DNA from: Halostella litorea
GTDB taxonomy: Archaea > Halobacteriota > Halobacteria > Halobacteriales > Natronoarchaeaceae
Reading direction: 5' to 3'
Assembly (NCBI RefSeq): GCF_004785955.1
Contig: NZ_SJER01000004.1
Span: 248,001 to 312,000, forward strand
Length of the DNA stretch: 64,000 nucleotides
Under the pieces are notes generated by a model. The model was not told the DNA's origin, ran no database searches, and saw nothing but the letters and a program-made list of their open reading frames with translations. Positions within the stretch are counted from its first letter, which is position 1. The number at the start of each line of letters is the position of its first letter. The position numbers were made by a program, and so were the translations under genes. Below are positions 43,304 through 51,776 of the stretch, in pieces.

Positions 43304-44644
43304 CTACTCCGCCGCCGCTGCCGCGTCGAGGAAGATGCTCGTGCCCATCTCGATCTCGCGGTGCGTGGAGTCCAGCGGCGGGAGCAGGCGGATCGTCTTC
43401 TTGCCGCAGCCGAGCGTGAGCAGGCCGCGCTCCAGCGACTCCTTCACGACGGTGTCCCGGCGGCTCGGCGCGTCGAACTCGACGGCGAGCATCAGGCCCT
43501 TGCCGCGCACGTCGACGACGCAGTCGGGCGCGCCGTCCCGCAGCATCTCCTTGGCCTGCCGGCCGCGCTCGGTGGCGTTGTCGAGCAGGTCGTGCTCCTC
43601 GATGGCCTCCAGCGTGAACGCCCCCATCATCGAGCCGAGCACGTCGCCGCCGCCGAACGTCGAGCCGAGTCGGTTCTTCTCCGAGGGGAAGATCTCCGAC
43701 CGGGAGATCGTCGCGCCGACGCGGAGCGCCTTCGCGCTGGCTATCACGTCCGGCTCGATCGGGTAGTGGTCTATCGCCCACGTCTCGCCGGTGCGGCCGA
43801 CGCCGGACTGTATCTCGTCGACGACGATCGGGATGTCGTGGGCGTCGCAGACGTCGCCGACCTCGGCCATGAAATCCTCGCTGGGGAAGCGGTACCCCCC
43901 GACGCCCTGGATGGGTTCGAGGATCACGAACGCGACCTCGTCGGGGTTGACGTGGCCCTGCGGCGCGAGCATGTTCCGCAGCTGCGAGCCGCCGCCGGCG
44001 AAGAAGCCGCAGTCGCAGGTCTCCGCGGAGCAGGCGCGGTCGTCGCAGAACGGCACCGTCTGGATCCCCGCGATCTCGGGGTAGTGGCGGGTGTACACCT
44101 CCTTGGACTTCGTCAGCGACAGCGTGCCCAGCGTCCGCCCGTGGAAGCTGTCCGCGAACGCGACGCCGTACTTCGCGGCGGGCGCGTGGTCGTGGGTGAT
44201 CTTCACCGCGTTCTCGACGGCCTCCGCGCCGGAGTTCGAGAGGAAGACGGTGTCCATCCCGTACTGGCTGGAGACGTCGACCAGTTTCTCCATCAGGTGG
44301 CTCGACCCCGGGAACTGTGCGTCCTCGGGGTCCGGGCCGGCCCCGAAGTACATGTCCTGGCCGGCGATCTTCATCGGCTCCACGAGGTCGAACTCGCGGA
44401 GCTTCGACGTGACCTTCCCGTTGTTGTACCCGAGCGGGGCCGCGCCGATGTGGCAGGTGAAATCCAGGAGGACGTTGCCGTCGACGTCCGTGACGAAGGG
44501 GCCGTCCGCCTCCCGCGTCACGTCCCAGACGAACTCGTGGGAGTACTCGCTGGGCGCGGCGTGTTCGCCGTGGAACTCGACCCACTTGCGGGCGTTCGGG
44601 CCGGGAAGCGCGTCCGCGTCCGGCTCGGCCGTGTCCCTATCCAT
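43304..44644 (-). CDS. Class III aminotransferase (omega/diaminobutyrate-type)
   Basis: A 446-residue class III PLP aminotransferase: VFLSNSGAEAVENAVKITHDHAP, a GRTLGTLSLTKSK loop, VDEIQSGVGRTGETW and the PLP Lys (GSTFGGGDVLGSM follows the region). It contains a Cys-rich insert at about residues 197-215 (CDDRACSAETCDCGFF) that is uncommon. In the ectoine pathway a class III enzyme (DoeD) converts diaminobutyrate to aspartate semialdehyde, which suits this gene, but 4-aminobutyrate or ornithine are alternatives. Paired TGTACA boxes lie 13-25 nt upstream of the ATG. Confidence 0.8.
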   Translation of the reverse strand: MDRDTAEPDADALPGPNARKWVEFHGEHAAPSEYSHEFVWDVTREADGPFVTDVDGNVLLDFTCHIGAAPLGYNNGKVTSKLREFDLVEPMKIAGQDMYFGAGPDPEDAQFPGSSHLMEKLVDVSSQYGMDTVFLSNSGAEAVENAVKITHDHAPAAKYGVAFADSFHGRTLGTLSLTKSKEVYTRHYPEIAGIQTVPFCDDRACSAETCDCGFFAGGGSQLRNMLAPQGHVNPDEVAFVILEPIQGVGGYRFPSEDFMAEVGDVCDAHDIPIVVDEIQSGVGRTGETWAIDHYPIEPDVIASAKALRVGATISRSEIFPSEKNRLGSTFGGGDVLGSMMGAFTLEAIEEHDLLDNATERGRQAKEMLRDGAPDCVVDVRGKGLMLAVEFDAPSRRDTVVKESLERGLLTLGCGKKTIRLLPPLDSTHREIEMGTSIFLDAAAAAE

Positions 44645-44656
44645 ACACAGAATACG

Positions 44657-44669
44657 TGTACAATGTACA
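44657..44669 (-). promoter_or_regulatory. Paired TGTACA boxes upstream of the aminotransferase
   Basis: Two TGTACA palindromes (44657-44662 and 44664-44669) lie between a TATA-like TTTTAA and the start codon, where a repressor could block transcription. Similar TGTACAC sites precede the DoeA-like gene. Confidence 0.45.
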
Positions 44670-44762
44670 TTAAAACTTGTTATAGATACCGGAGTTGCCG
44701 GGACGCCCCCGGCCGCTACGTCGAACCGCGCACCGCAGTCAAAAAGGCGTTTCGCGGCGCTG

Positions 44763-46406
44763 TCAGTCGTCGTCGGATTCGACCGGCCCGCCGGGACCGG
44801 AGGGCGAATCGCGTTCGGCCCTCCGACCCGACCCGATGAGCACGGTCTCGTCCTGCAGCAACACCCGGCCGTACTTCGAACTGAAGTCCCTGATCAGCGA
44901 CAGCATCGCGAGGAAGCAGACGAACGCGAACGGCGCGCCGGTTATGATCACCGCGTTCTGGAGCGCGCTCGTCCCGCCCTCGCCGCCGATGATCATGAGG
45001 ATCGCGGCGGTCATGCCGAGGACGACGCCCCAGAAGATCCGGTTGATAGTCGACGGACTGGCCTTGCCGCCGGTGGTCATCATCGAGACGGCCAGCGTCG
45101 AGGAGTCGGCCGACGTGATGAAGAACGTCGTGACGAGGACCATGAACGCGATCATGAACACCGTTCCCAGGGGGAACGCCTCGAAGAGGATGAACCCCGA
45201 CACCTCCGGCGTGCCGTTGGCGATCACGGTGCTGAAGTCCGCCACGCCGGTGTGGTGGTACCGCAGCGCGGTGCCGCCGACGAACGTGAACCACGGGATG
45301 GTCGCGGCCGAAGTCGCGCCGATGCCCGTGAACGCGACTTCGCGGACGGTCCGGCCCTTGGAGATGCGGGCGATGAACAGGCCCGCGAAGGGCGACCACG
45401 AGAGCGCCCACGCCCAGTAGAAGACGGTCCAGGAGTTCATCCATCCCGTCCCGCCGTCGCCGCCGGCCCCCGTGTAGAGGCTCATCGACGTGAAGTCGGC
45501 GATCATGCCGCCCATGGCCTGCGAGCCGAGCAGGAGCAGGAACAGCGTCGGCCCCAGGATGAACGTCGCCGCCATCAGGATGACGAACAGGATCATGTTG
45601 AAGTTCGACAGCCTGCGGATCCCCCTGTCGACGCCCAGCACCATCGATATCGTAAACAGGAGCGTCATCGTCGTCACCACGAGGAGGATGCCGGCGTTCC
45701 CGAGGTCGATCCCCCACTGGTAGCTGAGTCCGGCGATGAACTGGCTGCCGATGAAGCCAAGCGACGTCGCCACGCCGCCGATCGTCGCGAAGACGGCGAG
45801 GATGTCGACGACCTTCGCGAACGGGCCGTCGAGGTTCTCCTTCCCGATGATCGGCGTCAGCGCCGAGGAGACCCGCAGCGGGACGTCATCGTAGTTGTAC
45901 GCGAAGTAGCTGATCGCGAGTCCCATGATCGTGAACACGGCCAACTGGGGCAGCGCCCAGTGGAACAGCGTCTGCTGGATCGCGATCGGGATCGCCTCGC
46001 TCGTGCCGCCCTCGACGCCGAACAGCGGCGACGGGTTGTCGTAGTAGAACAGCGCCTCGGTCGGGCCCCAGAACACGACGCCGGCCGCGAACCCGGCGGA
46101 GTACAGCATCGCGAAGTACGACAGGAAGCTGTACTCGGGGTCCGAATCGCCCATCTTGATCTTCCCCCACGGCCCCACGATCAGGAACAGCAGGAAGAGG
46201 ACGATCAGGAACACGATCACCAGCAGCGCCCAGTTCAGGTACGTGACGACCCAGTTGTAGACGGTCCCGATCGTTTCCGTGACGAGCGTCTCGTTGACGA
46301 AGAACGCGCCGATCACGCCGACGGTCAGCAGCGCCCCGAACGTGAAGACGATCGGGTCGATCTCCTCTACGAACTCCTCGACCATCCCCTGGCTGCCGTC
46401 GCTCAC
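44763..46406 (-). CDS. BCCT-family compatible-solute transporter
   Basis: A 547-residue secondary transporter of the betaine-carnitine-choline type with about 12 membrane helices. It has the aromatic box segment SLYTGAGGDGGTGWMNSWTVFYWAWALSWSPFAGLF and the preceding GPTEALFYYDNPSP. It couples Na+ or H+ to uptake of quaternary ammonium compounds or ectoines. A GTG at 46406 with GGGGTGAG before it is used; an ATG at 46385 is possible. Its promoter shares ACACTATCTGT with the DoeA-like gene, supporting use of the imported solute as substrate. Confidence 0.88.
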   Translation of the reverse strand: MSDGSQGMVEEFVEEIDPIVFTFGALLTVGVIGAFFVNETLVTETIGTVYNWVVTYLNWALLVIVFLIVLFLLFLIVGPWGKIKMGDSDPEYSFLSYFAMLYSAGFAAGVVFWGPTEALFYYDNPSPLFGVEGGTSEAIPIAIQQTLFHWALPQLAVFTIMGLAISYFAYNYDDVPLRVSSALTPIIGKENLDGPFAKVVDILAVFATIGGVATSLGFIGSQFIAGLSYQWGIDLGNAGILLVVTTMTLLFTISMVLGVDRGIRRLSNFNMILFVILMAATFILGPTLFLLLLGSQAMGGMIADFTSMSLYTGAGGDGGTGWMNSWTVFYWAWALSWSPFAGLFIARISKGRTVREVAFTGIGATSAATIPWFTFVGGTALRYHHTGVADFSTVIANGTPEVSGFILFEAFPLGTVFMIAFMVLVTTFFITSADSSTLAVSMMTTGGKASPSTINRIFWGVVLGMTAAILMIIGGEGGTSALQNAVIITGAPFAFVCFLAMLSLIRDFSSKYGRVLLQDETVLIGSGRRAERDSPSGPGGPVESDDD

Positions 46407-46512
46407 GGGTTCTCACCCCCTTGGTTCGGCAGGGTTCTCCGATTCTCCGTCCGATGCCCCGATCTGCCGCCCACCATGGCGAGCGTTGCCATGGCATACT
46501 CGATTATCGTTT

Positions 46513-46558
46513 ACACTATAAGGTTTTCGTTTCCGTACCTAACATATACAGATAGTGT
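46513..46558 (-). promoter_or_regulatory. ACACTAT inverted repeats upstream of the BCCT gene
   Basis: ACACTAT at 46513-46519 and its reverse complement within ACAGATAGTGT at 46548-46558 flank a 32-bp AT-rich segment. The latter is an exact 11-base match to the DoeA-like promoter. Confidence 0.5.
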
Positions 46559-46692
46559 TTATAACTGGGGTGGGATCGGCGGGAACTACGACTCGACTCC
46601 GAGTAAACCGATTTCGTTCGCGACGCCCAGGGCTGGCGACGTGCACTCCCGAGGAAAACGACCGGCGACACCTGACCGCCCGACCGACGACG

Positions 46693-47340
46693 CTACTTCG
46701 TCAGCTCCTCGACCGTCCGCTCGCGGGCCCGCTCGCTCTCCGACACCCGCGACGCGAACTCGTCGACGCTGTCCTTTATCTCCTCACGGGTCGCCTCCGG
46801 CGAGAACTCGTCGGACATCGTGAGCAGGCGGACGAACGCCCGCAGTTCCTCGTCGGTGATCTGGGCGAACTCGTCGTTCTCCAGCTTGTCGACGACCTCG
46901 TCGACGTCTATCTGGCCGACCGGGTCGACGTTGAACTCCACGTTGACCATCCGGTAGTTCGACCCCGCGAGCTTCTGTTCGGCCTTGCCCACGCCCTCGG
47001 ACAGCATGTCCTTGAACGGCGTGTAGTAGCCCATCGTCCCGAGGTGGAGGAACGCGAGCATGTCGGTGACACCCTGGGTCAGCCCCTCGCGCTCCCCGTC
47101 GTCGGGGTCGAACACGGTGTCGCGGTCCCGCTCCTCGAGGCACTCGAAGAGGATGCTGAAATCCAGTATCGCGTTCTGGACGCGCCGGCGGATCCGGTTT
47201 CGCTTCTGTTTTTTCGAGTGGTCGGTGTAGTCGGTCTTCCGGCCGAGCAGGAAGTCGCGGTCGGAGGGCGTGAGTATCCCGCGCGGGCGGTCGGAGTCGG
47301 CGGCGGTCCGCAACTGGTCCGGTACGTCGTTCCCGTCCAT
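46693..47340 (-). CDS. Haloarchaeal protein of unknown function (RGILTPSDRDFL family)
   Basis: A 215-residue acidic protein without a recognised enzymatic motif. It begins with an 18-residue leader, then RGILTPSDRDFLLGRKTDYTD and a basic stretch KKQKRNRIRRRVQNAILDFSIL. The rest is helical. Related proteins with the RG(I/V)L-PSDRxFL signature recur in haloarchaea, but I know no function. It lies between the BCCT and M20 genes, all on the minus strand. The ATG at 47340 is preceded by TTCTGTGT, as is the ATG of the aminotransferase at 44644. Confidence 0.7.
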   Translation of the reverse strand: MDGNDVPDQLRTAADSDRPRGILTPSDRDFLLGRKTDYTDHSKKQKRNRIRRRVQNAILDFSILFECLEERDRDTVFDPDDGEREGLTQGVTDMLAFLHLGTMGYYTPFKDMLSEGVGKAEQKLAGSNYRMVNVEFNVDPVGQIDVDEVVDKLENDEFAQITDEELRAFVRLLTMSDEFSPEATREEIKDSVDEFASRVSESERARERTVEELTK

Positions 47341-47447
47341 ACACAGAAAGCGCGTACCCGACCGAATTAATGGTTGTGGTCGGCCCGGCGCGGACGGTTC
47401 CGCGCGGCAAACGGTGTACGATTTTCGTATTCGCCGCCCGCCCGCGG

Positions 47448-48722
47448 CTACCTCGCGGGGAGGTCGACGACCGCGTCCCGGAGGAGTTCGACGGCGATCG
47501 GGAGGCTCGCCTCGTCCACGTCGAACGTCGGCGTGTGGTGGCTCGTCGGGTGGTCGGCACCCACGATGCAGTACGTCGCCAGCCCGCCGCCCTCCCGGAC
47601 GCGCTCCATGAGGTACGCGACGTCCTCGCTCGCGCCGAACTCCGCCGACGGGACCACCGTGTCCACGCCGGTCACGCCCTCGGCGACGGCGGCGACGCGG
47701 TCGCGGAGTTCGGGGTCGCTGTCGGCGCGGGGCGACTCGCTGACGACCCTGACGGTCACGTCGCAGTCGTGCATCTCGGCGGCGGCGTACAGCACCCGCT
47801 CCAGTTCCGTCCGGGTGTACTCCATCAGCGCCGTCGTCTCGCCGCGGATCTCGCCGTGGAGCGTCACCTCCTCGGCGACGACGTTGCTGGCGGTGCCGCC
47901 CTCGACGCGGCCGAAGTTCACCCGCGTCATCCCGTCCTCGTGGCGGGGGATCGCGTAGGCGTTCTGTACCGCCGTCGCCATCGCCTGCATTGCGTTGGCC
48001 CCCTCGTTTGGCGACTTGCCGGCGTGGGCGCTCGCCCCCTCGAACGTCGCCGTCAGGTGGGCCATCGCCAGCGGCTTCTCGACCCCGGCGACGACGGTCC
48101 CCGTCGGGTTGTCGAGGCCGACGTGGAGCGCGAACAGGTAGTCCACGTCGTCGACGTAGCCGCTCTCGGCCATCGACTTCCCCCCGCCGGATATCTCCTC
48201 GGCGGGCTGGAACACCACCTTGAACGTGCCCGCGAAGTCGCTCTCCTTCACCGCCGCGAGCGCGCCGATCCCGATGGCGACGTGGGCGTCGTGGCCGCAG
48301 GCGTGCATGTACCCGTCGTGCTCCGACCGGAACCCCTCGTCGGCCGGCCGGTGGCCCGGTTCGTCCGCCTCCGACAGCGAGATGGCGTCCATGTCGACCC
48401 TGAGCGCGACCGTCGGCGCGCCGTCGCCTTCGAGTACGGCGATAGCGCCCGTGTACCCGCCGGCGGTGCGGTCCAGCACGTCGGGGTCGACGCCGGCGAC
48501 CCGGGCGCGCTCGACCCAGGGCGCTATCTCCCCGTCGGTCGGTTCGGCCATCCGCTCGTCGGGGGCGTGTGCCTCCCGGCCGACGGCCAGTTCGTCGACG
48601 CCGATCCGCTCGACCTCCTCGACGATGCGGGCGGTCGTCTGGTACTCCCGCCACCCCGGTTCGGGCCGCCTGTGGAACTCGCGCCGCAGGTCCCGTAACC
48701 GGTTCCGCACGTCGAAGAACAT
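47448..48722 (-). CDS. M20-family amidohydrolase/deacylase (paralogue B)
   Basis: A 424-residue M20 hydrolase closely related to the one at 39.6 kb: HRRPEPGWREYQTT, MHACGHDAHVAIG, FQPAEEISGGGKSM, NVVAEEVTLHGEIRGETTALMEYT and DHPTSHHTPTFDVDE. All zinc-ligand and catalytic Glu positions appear intact. The pair of paralogues bracketing the aminotransferases and BCCT gene suggests two related N-acyl substrates, for example derived from ectoine and 5-hydroxyectoine; this is inference. The ATG at 48722 is used because similarity starts with MFFDVRNRLRDL. Confidence 0.82.
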   Translation of the reverse strand: MFFDVRNRLRDLRREFHRRPEPGWREYQTTARIVEEVERIGVDELAVGREAHAPDERMAEPTDGEIAPWVERARVAGVDPDVLDRTAGGYTGAIAVLEGDGAPTVALRVDMDAISLSEADEPGHRPADEGFRSEHDGYMHACGHDAHVAIGIGALAAVKESDFAGTFKVVFQPAEEISGGGKSMAESGYVDDVDYLFALHVGLDNPTGTVVAGVEKPLAMAHLTATFEGASAHAGKSPNEGANAMQAMATAVQNAYAIPRHEDGMTRVNFGRVEGGTASNVVAEEVTLHGEIRGETTALMEYTRTELERVLYAAAEMHDCDVTVRVVSESPRADSDPELRDRVAAVAEGVTGVDTVVPSAEFGASEDVAYLMERVREGGGLATYCIVGADHPTSHHTPTFDVDEASLPIAVELLRDAVVDLPAR

Positions 48723-48856
48723 TCTCGGCGTTGGTTCGACACGGAGATACTTAACTGTGGCCGGACCCGCCGGCGGTTTGGGTCCCCGCAACGGCGTAGC
48801 CCCTCGGCGTTGTCGCCGCGTATCGGGGCGTACGGGGGCCGTTTGGGGAAACCCTC

Positions 48857-48885
48857 TTGCCGTCACGGCGTAACGTGACAGGCAA
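48857..48885 (+). promoter_or_regulatory. Inverted repeat abutting the exporter ATPase start codon
   Basis: TTGCC-G-TCACG (48857-48867) pairs with CGTGA-CA-GGCAA (48874-48885), immediately before the ATG at 48886. It could be an operator for a repressor or a start-occluding stem-loop. Confidence 0.4.
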
Positions 48886-49833
48886 ATGGCGGGAACCGAT
48901 CCGGTCGTTCGTGTCTCCGACCTCCGGAAGGAGTACGGGTCGACGACCGCCGTCGACGGCGTCTCGTTCGAGATCCGCGCCGGCGAGATATTCGGCCTGC
49001 TCGGGCCGAACGGCGCCGGCAAGACGACGACCGTCGAACTGCTCCAGGGCCTTCGCACCCCGACGAGCGGCGACGCGACCGTCCTCGGCCTCGACCTCCG
49101 GGACGACCTCTACCGGATCAAAGACCGGATCGGGGTCGTCCCGCAGTCGTTTCACACCTTCGAACGGCTCTCCGTCCGCGAGAACGTCGCGCTCATGCGC
49201 GACCTGTACTTCGACCCCCTGTCGGTCGACACGGTGCTCGAACGGCTGGACCTCGACGACTGGGCCGACGAGCCGTTCGCGTCGCTGTCGGGGGGTTTCC
49301 AGCGCCGGACCGGCATCGCGATGGCGCTCGTCTCCGACCCGGACGTCCTGTTTCTGGACGAACCCACGACCGGGCTGGACCCGGCCGCCAGACGCGCGAC
49401 GTGGCAGCGGATTCAGGCGCTCCCCGACCGGGGGACGACCGTCGTTCTGACGACCCACTACATGGACGAGATCGAGTTCCTCGCCGACCGCGTCGCGCTC
49501 ATGGTCGACGGCCGGATCGAGGCCGTCGACACCGTCCCGGCGCTCGTCGAGCGGTACGCGGGCAGCGTCAGGGTGGTCGTCTCCCTCCCGGAGTCGGCCG
49601 ACGACGGCGACGACCGGGTCGCGTCGGTGCTGCGTGATCGTGCGCGCGAGACCTACCGGCCGAACGACCGGAAACTGATCGGCATCTTCGACGACCGGGG
49701 GGCGGCCCAGCGGACGTTCAGCGAACTTCACGGGACTGATCACGCCGGCTCGGTCGAACTGGTCAGCGCCGGGATGGAGGACGTCTTCCTCGAAGTCGCC
49801 GGGCGTCCCCTCGACGCGGGGGGCGTTCGATGA
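48886..49833 (+). CDS. ABC-2 type exporter ATP-binding protein
   Basis: A 315-residue ATPase of the DrrA/NatA type: Walker A GPNGAGKTTTVELL, signature LSGGFQRRTG, Walker B VLFLDEPTTGLDP, switch His in LTTHYMDEIEFLA, and a C-terminal extension of about 80 residues. It powers the membrane protein encoded directly downstream with a 4-base overlap (ATGA). The exported substrate is unknown (drug, lipid or ion). Confidence 0.87.
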   Translation: MAGTDPVVRVSDLRKEYGSTTAVDGVSFEIRAGEIFGLLGPNGAGKTTTVELLQGLRTPTSGDATVLGLDLRDDLYRIKDRIGVVPQSFHTFERLSVRENVALMRDLYFDPLSVDTVLERLDLDDWADEPFASLSGGFQRRTGIAMALVSDPDVLFLDEPTTGLDPAARRATWQRIQALPDRGTTVVLTTHYMDEIEFLADRVALMVDGRIEAVDTVPALVERYAGSVRVVVSLPESADDGDDRVASVLRDRARETYRPNDRKLIGIFDDRGAAQRTFSELHGTDHAGSVELVSAGMEDVFLEVAGRPLDAGGVR

Positions 49834-51074
49834 CCCGACTGACGAGCCTCACGGCGACGCTGCTCCGCGACTGGGCGCGGAACCGGGAGGCCGTGTTCTT
49901 CGCGCTGTTTTTCCCGCTCATCCTGCTTCTCATCTTCAGTACGGTGTTCGCCGGCGGCGCGACCGAGTTCGACCTCGCCGTCCAGAACAACGACGTCGAC
50001 GGGAACGGCACCCCGACGGCGCTGTCGGCGACGTTCGTCGACGCGCTCGAACGGGCGGGCCCCCTCGACGTGGAGCGCGTCGACCCCGACCGCGACCTGT
50101 CCGACGCCGACCGGCTCGAGGAACGGACCGGCCACCGGCGGGTTCTCGTCATCCCGGAGGGGTTCCACGAGCGCGTCCGGGCCGGCAGCGGGCGCGTCCG
50201 GATGGCCGTGATCCGGGACACTATCGAGCGGGCCGGGGGCAACGTGACCGACGAACAGCGGACGGCGCTCGAAGGAGTGGGCGCGAACGCCACGCAGGGC
50301 AACCTCTCGGGCGCGTCCCCGGTCGAAGTGACGCTCCTGACCTCGCCCGACGACGACGCCGCCGGGGCCGTCGGGAGCGTCCTCGACAGCGTCGTCGGCA
50401 GGTTCAACGACCGCTCGATCGGCGTCGAGGAGCCGCCCGTGACGGTTCACACCGAGGAACGCGGCCCCGAGCGCCTCGGCGGGGTGGACTACTTCCTGCC
50501 GGCGTTCATCGTCGCCACGGTCCTCATCAACGGGGTCATGACGGTCCCCTCGGCGGTCGCGACGCTCAAACGCGACGGGACGCTGAAGCGCCTCGCCGCG
50601 ACGCCGCTCCGGAAACACGAGTGGGTCCTGGCGAACGTGATCCAGCAGTCGATCCTTGCGGTGGGGGTCACCGGGGTGATGCTCGCGGTGGCCCGGGTCG
50701 CCTTCGGCGTCCAGGTCGTCCCGGGTCCGCTGTCGATCGCACTGGTCGTCGTCGGCGCGGTCGCGTTCACTGCTCTCGGGATGGTCGTCGGCGGACTGAT
50801 CCGCGATCCGGGGTCGGCGATCAGCCTCGGCGGCGCCATCGCGTTCCCGCTCATGTTCGTTTCGGGGATCTTCTGGGAACTGGACCTCATGCCGGCGACG
50901 CTCCAGCGAGTCGCCGAGTACAGCCCGGTCACGCACTATCACCGGAGCCTCCGCCAGTTGCTCATCCTGGACTCGACGGACGGCGTGGCGAGCACGTTCG
51001 CCGTCCTCCTCGCCCTGGCTGCCGTCTTCCTCGTCGGCGCGCTCTACGCCACCCGCTGGCAGGAGTTCGACTGA
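49830..51074 (+). CDS. ABC-2 type exporter permease
   Basis: A 414-residue membrane protein: one N-terminal helix (REAVFFALFFPLILLLIFSTVFAGG), a large extracellular domain (about residues 55-220), then five C-terminal helices with the ABC-2 segment TLKRLAATPLRKHEWVLAN and PLMFVSGIFWELDLMP. It forms the channel with the upstream ATPase. Confidence 0.87.
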   Translation: MTRLTSLTATLLRDWARNREAVFFALFFPLILLLIFSTVFAGGATEFDLAVQNNDVDGNGTPTALSATFVDALERAGPLDVERVDPDRDLSDADRLEERTGHRRVLVIPEGFHERVRAGSGRVRMAVIRDTIERAGGNVTDEQRTALEGVGANATQGNLSGASPVEVTLLTSPDDDAAGAVGSVLDSVVGRFNDRSIGVEEPPVTVHTEERGPERLGGVDYFLPAFIVATVLINGVMTVPSAVATLKRDGTLKRLAATPLRKHEWVLANVIQQSILAVGVTGVMLAVARVAFGVQVVPGPLSIALVVVGAVAFTALGMVVGGLIRDPGSAISLGGAIAFPLMFVSGIFWELDLMPATLQRVAEYSPVTHYHRSLRQLLILDSTDGVASTFAVLLALAAVFLVGALYATRWQEFD

Positions 51075-51776
51075 CCGGGCCCGGCGGTCGCTTACCTCCG
51101 TCCGCTGGCCGAAGGCCGTCCCGTCAATTCGACTCGGACTGTGTCCCACGGACAGCGACGCCGGCGAACTGGCTACTGGTGACGACTAGACAGCCGCGTG
51201 GAACTTGAATCGATCCCACTCTCACCGGCACTCATCTCGTTGAAACAGAATAATAAAAATAAGGTTAGTAAGGACGTACCATAATTATACAAACTATTCT
51301 ATACGGCGACGGAGCGGGCCCTCGCTACGGCAGTCCCCGACGGTATCGAACCCGGTCCGAACGCCGTCTTTGCGAGTCGGCGTCGGATCAGTGCTACGAC
51401 GTGAAGAGGACAGCCGGTAGAGATGGGCGGATAGAGCCAGTAAGGTCGTGGTAAACGTGTCTCTACCGTGATGGTCCACGCGGGCCTCGGGACGGATTCT
51501 GACTGGGCCTTCGATCGTTCAACACTCTATCCGTGTACTTCGGCAACCCCGTTCTGGCGAAATATGGGAACTGAATTTGACTCAAATACCAGATAAAATA
51601 CTATACTTCCAAATTGGTATATTTGGATCAGAACTGTGGATTCGGCCCATCCCACGAAGCCGGTGGGAGCGCACAGCTATCGAACAAGTGTTACGAAGCG
51701 TCGCCGCCAGACACGTGTCGAGTTCGGGCGTGGATAGACCGGAACTCCGTCGCCCGAAGGCCGCTCGGCGCGGGCG
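51075..51776. other. 700-bp intergenic stretch, AT-rich in places
   Basis: No gene is supported. AT-rich patches lie at 51246-51300 and 51560-51640. An inverted repeat CCAAAT-N6-ATTTGG is at 51609-51626. A 61-codon minus-strand frame (51294-51479) has no recognised features. The base composition differs from its surroundings, so it may be a decayed insertion. Confidence 0.5.

Noticed and set aside
46693-48654. Long upstream extension of the unknown gene at 46.7-47.3 kb
   Set aside because: The extension lies in another frame of the M20 gene and is Arg-rich and motif-free. The ATG at 47340 gives the plausible protein.
51294-51479. 61-codon minus-strand frame, possibly a transposase remnant
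   Set aside because: I could not match it to any transposase motif, and no terminal repeats were found.
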